Shown one piece after another: positions 56,895 to 64,000 of a stretch of DNA of 64,000 nt. The notes under the pieces were generated by a model. That model saw only the letters and a list, made by a program, of their open reading frames with translations, ran no database searches and was not told the DNA's origin. Numbering within the stretch: the first letter of the stretch is position 1; each line of letters begins with the position of its first letter. Origin of the DNA: a bacterium (lineage in GTDB: Bacteria > Zixibacteria > MSB-5A5 > GN15 > FEB-12). The stretch spans positions 124,001 to 188,000 of the forward strand of contig JAHLKV010000001.1 of assembly GCA_020444475.1 (NCBI GenBank), given 5' to 3'. The translations under genes and the position numbers were made by a program.

Positions 56895-59488
56895 GTAGTC
56901 CCACCATGCTAAAACCTCGCATGCAAGCCGTCGTCCTGGTCATGTGCCTGGCAGTGCTGATCACCGCCGCACCCCCGGCAACAGCGGCATTGTATTCGGT
57001 GACTTCCGGAGAGGATCTTCCCGACACCAATCCCGGCGACGGCATCTGCGAATCCGGCTTCGGATGCACATTTCGCGCAGCCGTACAGGAAGCCAATGCG
57101 ATCGCCGGGCCTGATACTATCATCGTCACGAACTCAGCATCTCCCTGTCAACTGACATTTGGGCCGGTGGCGCTCACCGACAACAGTACCCATGTGTTCG
57201 GTGACGGCTCGCTGCCGCAGATCGACGGCCTGAATAACTTCTTTGAGGCGGCTTCCCTGGTCGTCTCAGCGGACGGCTGCCGTATCAGCGGCCTGTGGTT
57301 TCGCCGATCCAGAGGCGACGCGGTGAGGATAGAGGGAAGTAACAACGTCATTGGCGGGCCTGCAACCGCTGACAGAGTCGTTTTCACTGCCAACGGCCTC
57401 GACAGAAACACCTCGGCGGCAGTCCACCTCTCGGGCGGTGACGCACACCTCAACCAGATCCACAACTGCTTCGTCGGAGTGTACGGCAATGGTATGACCA
57501 CCGACGGCAATGCTCTCGGCGTAGTGGTATCCGGTGGCGCCTACAACAATCTCATCGGCGACACCCTCACCGGTCCCGGCTGCATCATCTCGGGCAACAG
57601 CGGCTTCGGCGTCTGGATCACCGACGGAGCGTACGGCACGATCATCAGCAACTGCCTGATCGGCGTGCGTGCCGACGGCGTCTCTCCTGCCGGAAACGGC
57701 TCTGATGGCGTCAGGATCGACGACGGCGCCCGAAAGAACCGTGTTGGCAGCGATGATCCGTCGGTGCGAAATGTCATCTCCTGCAATGCTGGAAGCGGTG
57801 TAACCATCGAAGGTGTGCTCGCCGAGCAGAACCGCATTCTGGGATGCTACATCGGACTCGACATTACCGGCCTCGTTACGCTCGGCAATCGTGGGAACGG
57901 CGTCGCAATCGCGGGCGCGAGCGGCAATATCGTCGGTGGCGACGCGTCGTATCAGCGGAATCTGATCTCCGCCAACGATGCATCCGGGGTGCTTATTTCC
58001 GGGGCGTACGCCCGGGACAACATTGTCACAGGAAATTACATCGGCCTCGACCCCGACGGTCGACGTTCGTTCGGCAACGGCAGAGTCTCGGGGCACGGCG
58101 TCATGATAACAAACGGCGCCTCGCACAACACCATCGGCAGCGGAGTACTGGGAAACACGATCTCCGGACAGCCGTCGTTTGGCGTTCTGATCGAAAACGC
58201 CCACTTCAATGACGTGATTGGCAACCAAATCGGATGCAACCCGGCGGCGACCTACTCCATCCCGAACGGCGCCGGCGTCGTTCTCCGAGGCGGTTCATCC
58301 GGCAATATTATCGGAGGCAACTCCCCCGACGAACGGAATATCATTTCCGGCAACTGGGGTGACATCTTCCCGCTTGGCTGCGGCGTCATTCTTCTCGATG
58401 CGGGAACAACCGAAAACGCGATTCAGGGAAACTTCATCGGGACCGACAGCAGCGGCGCCCGCTCCGTACCAAATCGTGAATCGGGGGTGCTGATCGGCGC
58501 CGGAGCGTCACACAACCTCATCGGCGGATCTCTCCCCGGTCAGGGCAACGTCATCTCCGGAAACGGCTTCGGCACTCTGCTCCCCGATCTCGGACGGGGC
58601 ATTCACGTGTTCGGCCCCGGCACACTCTCCAACCGAATTGAAGGCAATATCATCGGGGCGTCAGCCGACACCACCATCGTCGTCCGGAACTACGGCCATG
58701 GAGTATCAATCCTGGCCGGCGCCGAAGGAACCCGTGTCGGAGGAGATTCGCCCAACCACGGCAATATCATTGCAGGTAACATACGTCAAGCTATCTATAT
58801 CAAGGACCAGCCGACCCGGTTTACAACTTTTCGGTTCAACAGAATGAGTAACAATGATCCACCCGGCATAACAATTCTCGATGAAGCACAGGAAGGAATT
58901 GAACCGCCGCGCCTCATCGCCGCCACGCTGACCACCGTCGAGGGTGAGCTTGGACCGCCCGGGGGAGTGGTTGATTTCTATACGTCCAACATACCCGACG
59001 AGGAGAAGGCCGAGGGCATTGCCAATCGCTATGTTGGCACTGCCGAAGTTGACCTGACCGGACAATTCACAGGCGAGCTGTTTGGTGTCGTGTTTGGTGA
59101 TACTATTACCGCTATCGCGACCGATCACCGAGGGAACTCTTCGATGTTCGCGGCGCCGATAAGCATCGGTACCCTCACCGAGGTCGGCGACGATCTTCCT
59201 GAACTTCCGACAGCGTTTACGCTGAGCCAGAACTACCCGAATCCGTTTAATCCTGCGACCACGATTCAATACTCCCTGCCGACCACAAGCATCGTTCGGT
59301 TGGAGATACTGAATGTGCTCGGGCATCGCGTGCGAACTCTCGTCAACACCAGACAGTCGGCGGGCTCTTATTCTGTTGATTGGGATGGCCGCACCGAAGA
59401 CGGTCACCGTGCCGCCAGCGGTGTCTACTTCTACCAACTCAGCACCGAGTCTCAGACTGCGACCCGCAAGATGATCCTCCTGCAGTAG
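56891..59488 (+). CDS. Secreted parallel beta-helix protein with CSLREA-type start and T9SS tail
   Basis: An 865-residue exported protein. After the signal peptide, residues ~33-75 match the CSLREA-like domain ('SGEDLPDTNPGDGICESGFGCTFRAAVQEANA'). Then about 20 turns of a right-handed beta-helix follow, seen as recurring 'NxIGGxxxxxRNxISxNxxxGVxI' units ('NIVGGDASYQRNLISANDASGVLI', 'NIIGGNSPDERNIISGNWGDI'). Such folds include polysaccharide lyases and adhesins, but no lyase residues are evident. The tail ('SQNYPNPFNPATTIQYSLP' to 'TATRKMILLQ') is a T9SS type A domain. It is the last gene of the three-gene operon. Confidence 0.88.
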   Translation: MSSPTMLKPRMQAVVLVMCLAVLITAAPPATAALYSVTSGEDLPDTNPGDGICESGFGCTFRAAVQEANAIAGPDTIIVTNSASPCQLTFGPVALTDNSTHVFGDGSLPQIDGLNNFFEAASLVVSADGCRISGLWFRRSRGDAVRIEGSNNVIGGPATADRVVFTANGLDRNTSAAVHLSGGDAHLNQIHNCFVGVYGNGMTTDGNALGVVVSGGAYNNLIGDTLTGPGCIISGNSGFGVWITDGAYGTIISNCLIGVRADGVSPAGNGSDGVRIDDGARKNRVGSDDPSVRNVISCNAGSGVTIEGVLAEQNRILGCYIGLDITGLVTLGNRGNGVAIAGASGNIVGGDASYQRNLISANDASGVLISGAYARDNIVTGNYIGLDPDGRRSFGNGRVSGHGVMITNGASHNTIGSGVLGNTISGQPSFGVLIENAHFNDVIGNQIGCNPAATYSIPNGAGVVLRGGSSGNIIGGNSPDERNIISGNWGDIFPLGCGVILLDAGTTENAIQGNFIGTDSSGARSVPNRESGVLIGAGASHNLIGGSLPGQGNVISGNGFGTLLPDLGRGIHVFGPGTLSNRIEGNIIGASADTTIVVRNYGHGVSILAGAEGTRVGGDSPNHGNIIAGNIRQAIYIKDQPTRFTTFRFNRMSNNDPPGITILDEAQEGIEPPRLIAATLTTVEGELGPPGGVVDFYTSNIPDEEKAEGIANRYVGTAEVDLTGQFTGELFGVVFGDTITAIATDHRGNSSMFAAPISIGTLTEVGDDLPELPTAFTLSQNYPNPFNPATTIQYSLPTTSIVRLEILNVLGHRVRTLVNTRQSAGSYSVDWDGRTEDGHRAASGVYFYQLSTESQTATRKMILLQ

Positions 59489-59500
59489 GCAACAGAGAGA

Positions 59501-59977
59501 TCACTCGTACTGCTTCATGAGTTTCCGGACGATCTTCCACTCTTCGGGACTGACCGGCTGCACCGACAGCCTGCTCCCCCGCTGAACGACCATCATCCCT
59601 TCAAGACCCGGAGTCTCTTTCAGCACCTTCAACGGCAACGTTTCCCGAAGCTTCGACTTAAACGTAACATCGACCATATACCAGACAGGGTTGTCGGGAC
59701 TTGCTTTGGGATCGAAGTGATTCGATTCAGGATCCCAGGCGGTGTGGTCCGGATAACCCGCCCTGGTGATTGTGCACAGTCCCGCGATGCCGGTCGGATC
59801 AGCGCTACTGTGATAAAACAGCGCTTCATCTCCAACTTTCATGTCGTCTCGCAAGATATTGCGGGCCTGATAATTACGAACACCGTCCCAGTGCTCGGTA
59901 TGATTCGGGGCCGCCTCTAAATCGTCGATCGAGAAGCAGTCAGGCTCGGACTTGAGCAGCCAATATCGTTTCGGCAT
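59501..59977 (-). CDS. EVE-domain protein (THYN1-like)
   Basis: The 158-residue chain is one EVE domain: 'YWLLKSEPDCFSIDDLEA', 'HWDGVRNYQARNILRDDMKVGDEALFYHSSADPTGIAGLCTI' and 'YMVDVTFKSKL' are all standard. EVE folds recognise modified bases in DNA or RNA and are related to PUA and YTH domains. The bacterial proteins remain mostly uncharacterised. Length is normal (~140-160). It stands alone between two secreted-protein units and is convergent with the T9SS operon. Confidence 0.93.
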   Translation of the reverse strand: MPKRYWLLKSEPDCFSIDDLEAAPNHTEHWDGVRNYQARNILRDDMKVGDEALFYHSSADPTGIAGLCTITRAGYPDHTAWDPESNHFDPKASPDNPVWYMVDVTFKSKLRETLPLKVLKETPGLEGMMVVQRGSRLSVQPVSPEEWKIVRKLMKQYE

Positions 59978-60021
59978 TTCGTGTATCCTCGTTTAAGTTC
60001 CGTCTAAACCGGTAGTGTATC

Positions 60022-60051
60022 AATTTATGGACAACCCAATCGGGGTGTCAA
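60022..60051 (-). promoter_or_regulatory. Promoter for the EVE-domain gene
   Basis: Minus strand: TTGACA (60051-60046), 18-nt spacer, TAAATT (60027-60022), about 45 nt upstream of the start codon. Confidence 0.45.
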
Positions 60052-60089
60052 CGGTTCAGATAATCCCAAATCCACCAACAAGATGCCCG

Positions 60090-60117
60090 TTGACAAGGAG
60101 TCGAGATCGCGTATATT
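60090..60117 (+). promoter_or_regulatory. Promoter for the dockerin-tailed S8 protease
   Basis: TTGACA (60090-60095), 16-nt spacer, TATATT (60112-60117), about 73 nt upstream of the ATG. Confidence 0.7.
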
Positions 60118-60189
60118 TATGACGACCGATTAAGTCGATAATACCGCCGTACCCAGAACCCACCTTTCTCACCAAAGGAAAGGATAACG

Positions 60190-63100
60190 ATGCTCACACG
60201 TCTTCGCGCCGTGCTGACGGTCGCAATCGTCGTGCTCGTGGCTGCCGCTTCGACCTACGCCGAATTCGACTACACCTTGAAACTCCGTACCGGCGAATTC
60301 ACGCCCCAACAATCGAGACTGTCCAAGTCGGCTGCTGCCGCCCTTGAGGACAAACACGTCTTCATTCAGTTCGATCAACCCCTGACCGATTCAGAGCGCG
60401 ATCGCCTGGCATCCCGCGGCATCGTGCTGCTGGACTACGTCCCCAATATGGCATATACCGCCCGACTGGAAAGCGCTCCTGATCAATCGACACTCGATGA
60501 GTTCGGGATCCGCTGGCTCGACCAGATCAAGCCGAACCAGAAAGTGTCCCCCGTGATCACTGATTACGGCATATTCGACTGGGCACGGCGGGGCGGCGAC
60601 CGGGTGCAGTTCGTGGTCGTGATTCATCGCGACGAAGACGCGCGGGCATGGGCGGATCGTCTCGAGCAGGACTACGACGCGGAGATAATCGGAATTGAAC
60701 CGACCACCAACTCGATCGACCTGATTCTCCCCGAGCAAGCCTACTTACGCCTCCCGGAACTCGATGGGATCGTGTGGATAGAGCAGGGATACCCCTACCC
60801 CGAGGAACACAACAATGGAGCCCGGGCAAACACCGGCGCCGATGTCCTGCAGGCATCGCCGTGGAACCTCACCGGTTCTGGTGTGGTCGTCAGTGAATGG
60901 GACGGCGGTTCGGTCTACGATACTCACCCCGACCTGATCGGTCGCGTGCAGAAGATGGACTTTTCTTCGGACTCTGAACACGCCACCCACGTCGCCGGAA
61001 CAATCGTCGGCGACGGCACCGCCAGCGGCGGCCTGTACGCCGGCATGGCCCCGCAGGCTTCGCTGAAGTCCTACCTGTGGTGGAACAGCGGTTCCGAGGC
61101 GCAAACCGAATACAGCTATGTCATCTCCAACTACAACGCTCGCATTGCAAGCAACTCGTGGGGCTACGGAGTCGGTGATCCGGCCACCCAGGCGGCGTGC
61201 GAAGCGACTATGGGCAACTACTTCACGGTATGCGCAACGATCGACAATATCGTCCGCGGCTCGTCCGGCGCCCCGATTGCGATCGGCTGGTCGGCCGGCA
61301 ATCAGCGCGGCACCTCCAGCAAGTACTGCGGCTCCATCGGCTGGTCGTACAATACGGTCACGCCCCTGCCCACGAGCAAGAACGTTATCGCAGTCGGCTC
61401 GATAAACTCCAACAACGATGTCATCTCCTCTTTCTCGTCGTTCGGTCCGACCGATGATGGCCGTGTCAAGCCCGACGTCGTCGGACCCGGCTGTGAATCC
61501 GGCGGCGGCATTACCTCGACATTCCCCAACGGCGGATACTACTCCATGTGCGGAACGTCGATGTCTTGTCCGGCAGTCACCGGCACCATGGCGCTCATTT
61601 TCGAACGCTGGGATCAGGCGGTAGGCACCGGCACGCCCCTCTCCTCGACTATCAAAGGAATCCTGATCAACACCGCCCAGGATCTTGGCGCCGTGGGTCC
61701 GGACTATGCCTACGGTCACGGCAAGGTTGACGGTGTAGCGGCGGTTGAAAAGATCGGCTTCGGCGAAGGCTCGTATGTCGAGAGCGATATATCTACCGGG
61801 ACCTCACACCTGTACGATCTCACCATCCCCGGTGGTACCCCCAAGTTGAAAGTCACCGTGGTTTGGGATGATCCGGGAGGCACGGTTAGCTCCTCTCAGA
61901 ACCTGATCAATGACATCGACCTCGTACTGATAGATCCGTTCAACGGCGAAGAGTATCCGTGGGTACTGGACCCGCAAAATCCGAGTGCTCCGGCAACTCG
62001 CAGCGACGATCACCTCAACAACGTGGAAACGGTGGAGGTGGACAATCCGACTCCCGGCCTGTGGAAAGCGCGCGTTTCGGGATTCAATATCCCCAACGGA
62101 CCGCAGAGCTACTCGATCATCTTCTCCCCGGACGACATCAACACGCCGGGCAACCTCGCTGCTCTCGCCGTCTTCGACCAGGGCACTATCGTAGAACAGC
62201 CCGGTCAGCCCGTGACAGTCGATTTCTACGTAACCAACATCGGCGCCAACCCGGACTCGGTGACAGTGTCGATCGACGGACTGAACGGCTGGCTCAGCGG
62301 CAGTATTATCGATTCCGTGGTCACCCTGGCCCCCTGGGACTCGGCCCTCTTCAGTTTGACGGCCAACGTCCCGCCGGCGTCTCTCGCCGGAGAATACGAC
62401 CTTGTTTCCTGCACCGCCGTCTCGCTGACCAGTGCCCAGGTCACGGCCCAGCGTGAAACGAGAGTCGAAGCCGGAGCCTACTACGGCGTGGACCTGACGC
62501 CTCCGCCGATCGATACTACGGCCTCTCCCGACACGGTTCTCTTTACTCTGTCCGTGCTGAACACCGGCAACGACACCGACTACGTCACGGTTATTCCGAC
62601 CAACGACTCGGGCTGGACGATCATCCCGGAAATCCGGCAGACACCGCTGAATCCCGCCGCAAGCACCAACCTGTCGTTCTCCGTGATCATCCCGGCTGAG
62701 GTTACTGATGGGGCTGAGACGCCTATCGACTTCGAAGTCACTTCCGACGGCGGTGTGTTCGAGCAGGATAGCTTCATCCTGTACACCAGCAATCCTAATC
62801 AGCCCCCGGCACTAGTGCTGCCGGATGATCGCACCTATACGCAGAACGGACGGGTCGATTTCGAGTGGGCCGGTCCGGCGGACAGCTTCACCTTGTATGT
62901 CGCCGAAGATTCGCTGATGAACACCATCGTCCGCGAATACCCGGGACTCACCCAGACATCGTTCACCGTGCCGTCGGTAGACTCATTGGGCGATGGCGGC
63001 TACTATTGGGCGGTCCGGCTCTTTACCGGAGCCGACTCATCCTCGCTGCAGCGCCACTCACGACTGGTCGTAGTCGACAACATCCCCCCGAACGACCTGA

Positions 63101-63915
63101 TTCCGGTGACTCCGGCCAACAATTCCTACACCAAGCAGCAGTATGTGCACTTTGGCTTCCAAATCGCGCCGGACAAGGACCCCGATGACACCTCACCCGA
63201 AGTCCGTCTGATTCAGGTAGCCTCGGATTCCGGGTTCTCACAGGATCTGATGACACTGGGACCAATTTCCGGACAGGGATATGATCTGACGGCGCCACAA
63301 CCCACCGGACGCTGGTACTGGCGAGCCTTTGCAATCGATTCCGCCGGCAATGTTTCGGATACGTCTCAGTTCAGCACTTTCCTGATCGATACCGAAACAC
63401 CGCCGGTGCCGACCCCGCTGCGCCCCGCCGACGGCGGATCGGTGAGCGGTGATACGCTGGCGTTCGCCTGGACCCTGTCACCCGATCCCAGCTATGAGAC
63501 CGCCCCGGAGTACTTCTACGTCCACATCTCCGTGCTGCCGAATTTCGCGGACTTCAGCACCTTCAACCAGTACGTCTACAGCGACAGCCTGGTGCTGCCG
63601 TCCTCGGTGCTGACGCTGGGTGAGACATACTACTGGCGTGTAAAGGCCCATGACTCGGCCGGCTGGTACTCCGACTATTCGGTGGCCAAGTCGTTTACGT
63701 ACCAGAACTACGTGTGCGGCGACGTCAACCAGTCCAACCAGGCGCCGGACTTGAGCGACCTGATCTATCTGGTCAATTACCTCTTCCTCGGTGGACCGGC
63801 GCCGACCAATCCGAGCGCCGCCGATGTCAACTGCGACGGAGGAGTTGATTTGAGCGACGTTATCACGCTCGTCAACTATCTGTTCCTCGGTTCCGGGGAA
63901 TTGTGCTGTCTCTGA
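60190..63915 (+). CDS. Secreted S8-type serine protease with dockerin tail
   Basis: A 1,241-residue exported protease with a short signal peptide (MLTRLRAVLTVAIVVLVAAAST). After a ~200-residue propeptide the catalytic set is Asp238 ('VVSEWDGGSVYDTHPDL'), His264 ('HATHVAGTIVG') and Ser457 ('CGTSMSCPAVTGTMAL'). A jelly-roll P/proprotein-like domain follows ('KLKVTVVWDDPGG', ~550-650). Next come CARDB/NEW3-like and fibronectin-like beta domains (~680-1160). The end has two dockerin-like repeats ('PDLSDLIYLVNYLF', 'VDLSDVITLVNYLF') closing with 'ELCCL'. Unlike the S8 protease at 51052 it has no T9SS tail, so two protease types use different anchors. AAAGGA precedes the ATG. Confidence 0.92.
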   Translation: MLTRLRAVLTVAIVVLVAAASTYAEFDYTLKLRTGEFTPQQSRLSKSAAAALEDKHVFIQFDQPLTDSERDRLASRGIVLLDYVPNMAYTARLESAPDQSTLDEFGIRWLDQIKPNQKVSPVITDYGIFDWARRGGDRVQFVVVIHRDEDARAWADRLEQDYDAEIIGIEPTTNSIDLILPEQAYLRLPELDGIVWIEQGYPYPEEHNNGARANTGADVLQASPWNLTGSGVVVSEWDGGSVYDTHPDLIGRVQKMDFSSDSEHATHVAGTIVGDGTASGGLYAGMAPQASLKSYLWWNSGSEAQTEYSYVISNYNARIASNSWGYGVGDPATQAACEATMGNYFTVCATIDNIVRGSSGAPIAIGWSAGNQRGTSSKYCGSIGWSYNTVTPLPTSKNVIAVGSINSNNDVISSFSSFGPTDDGRVKPDVVGPGCESGGGITSTFPNGGYYSMCGTSMSCPAVTGTMALIFERWDQAVGTGTPLSSTIKGILINTAQDLGAVGPDYAYGHGKVDGVAAVEKIGFGEGSYVESDISTGTSHLYDLTIPGGTPKLKVTVVWDDPGGTVSSSQNLINDIDLVLIDPFNGEEYPWVLDPQNPSAPATRSDDHLNNVETVEVDNPTPGLWKARVSGFNIPNGPQSYSIIFSPDDINTPGNLAALAVFDQGTIVEQPGQPVTVDFYVTNIGANPDSVTVSIDGLNGWLSGSIIDSVVTLAPWDSALFSLTANVPPASLAGEYDLVSCTAVSLTSAQVTAQRETRVEAGAYYGVDLTPPPIDTTASPDTVLFTLSVLNTGNDTDYVTVIPTNDSGWTIIPEIRQTPLNPAASTNLSFSVIIPAEVTDGAETPIDFEVTSDGGVFEQDSFILYTSNPNQPPALVLPDDRTYTQNGRVDFEWAGPADSFTLYVAEDSLMNTIVREYPGLTQTSFTVPSVDSLGDGGYYWAVRLFTGADSSSLQRHSRLVVVDNIPPNDLIPVTPANNSYTKQQYVHFGFQIAPDKDPDDTSPEVRLIQVASDSGFSQDLMTLGPISGQGYDLTAPQPTGRWYWRAFAIDSAGNVSDTSQFSTFLIDTETPPVPTPLRPADGGSVSGDTLAFAWTLSPDPSYETAPEYFYVHISVLPNFADFSTFNQYVYSDSLVLPSSVLTLGETYYWRVKAHDSAGWYSDYSVAKSFTYQNYVCGDVNQSNQAPDLSDLIYLVNYLFLGGPAPTNPSAADVNCDGGVDLSDVITLVNYLFLGSGELCCL

Positions 63916-63939
63916 TGAGACTAAACTGACTACACCAGC

Positions 63940-63970
63940 AAAGGCCGGTCGATCTGACCGGCCTTTCTTC
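63940..63970 (+). terminator. Rho-independent terminator after the dockerin-tailed protease
   Basis: AAAGGCCGGTC-GATCT-GACCGGCCTTT: a perfect 11-bp stem followed by CTTC, 25 nt after the stop. Confidence 0.85.
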
Positions 63971-64000
63971 TTTCATACGGTCACCGAAATTCGTATTCTC

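Overview
The window looks like a chromosomal segment of an uncultivated Gram-negative bacterium of the FCB group. Four secreted proteins end in paired dockerin-like repeats of the type 'DLSDLIYLVNYLF.GG', and three others end in a type IX secretion (T9SS) sorting domain ('QNYPNPFNPST'). That combination, with multiheme cytochromes and a GldA/F/G-like transporter, suggests candidate phylum Zixibacteria or a close relative. This is inferred from protein style, not from a database search. The 16S gene in the window would settle it. Promoters are of ordinary sigma70 type (TTGACA, 16-17 nt, TATATT/TATTTT) and Shine-Dalgarno sites are easy to see.

Layout. 1-7.1 kb: an edge-cut Eis-like acetyltransferase, a small membrane protein, a dicarboxylate symporter, a secreted BNR-propeller protein with dockerin, and a CPA2 antiporter. 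7.3-14.6 kb (minus strand): ccmF, then an ABC ATPase, a fused GldF-GldG-like protein and a DUF4340 protein. 15.2-26.8 kb: a phosphofructokinase with pyrophosphate-type active-site residues, a small cohesin-like/dockerin protein, tRNA-Thr, lexA, an EF-G paralogue, an MntR/DtxR regulator, YceI, a short RlmB-like methyltransferase, a YiiX-like lipoprotein, a Na+/H+ antiporter and an IPT-domain lipoprotein. 26.9-32.4 kb: a complete rRNA operon on the minus strand (promoter, boxA, 16S, tRNA-Ile, tRNA-Ala, boxA, 23S, 5S). 32.9-34.0 kb: two tandem HesB/IscA-like genes, the second a very probable selenoprotein (in-frame TGA at the conserved Cys), then a tRNA-His without the usual G-1/C73 identity pair. 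34.2-40.7 kb: PilZ, GNAT, a YfiR (DUF4154) protein divergent from a chemoreceptor with a CHASE8-like sensor, a lipoprotein, a VOC protein and a dipeptidase. 41.1-47.8 kb: three membrane-bound multiheme cytochromes with 11, 19 and 7 haem sites. 48.1-63.9 kb: secreted proteins (M43 protease, two S8 proteases, a beta-propeller and a beta-helix protein) with a homocysteine methyltransferase and an EVE-domain protein between them.

How the genes work together. The cytochromes look like a quinol-linked electron export module: two fusions of multiheme c and b-type domains resemble Geobacter CbcL, and the third resembles ImcH (NapC/NirT, seven haems). CcmF in the same window would supply haem ligation. 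The upstream regions of the first two cytochrome genes share two inverted repeats (GTGAA-N4-TTCAC and GTTAG-N6-CTAAC), which suggests common control. The secreted proteins use two different C-terminal tags, dockerin pairs or T9SS domains, so there may be two routes of surface display. The strongest unusual findings are the HesB-like selenoprotein with its Cys twin, the non-canonical tRNA-His, the YfiR/CHASE8-chemoreceptor pair, and the cytochrome cluster with its shared operators.
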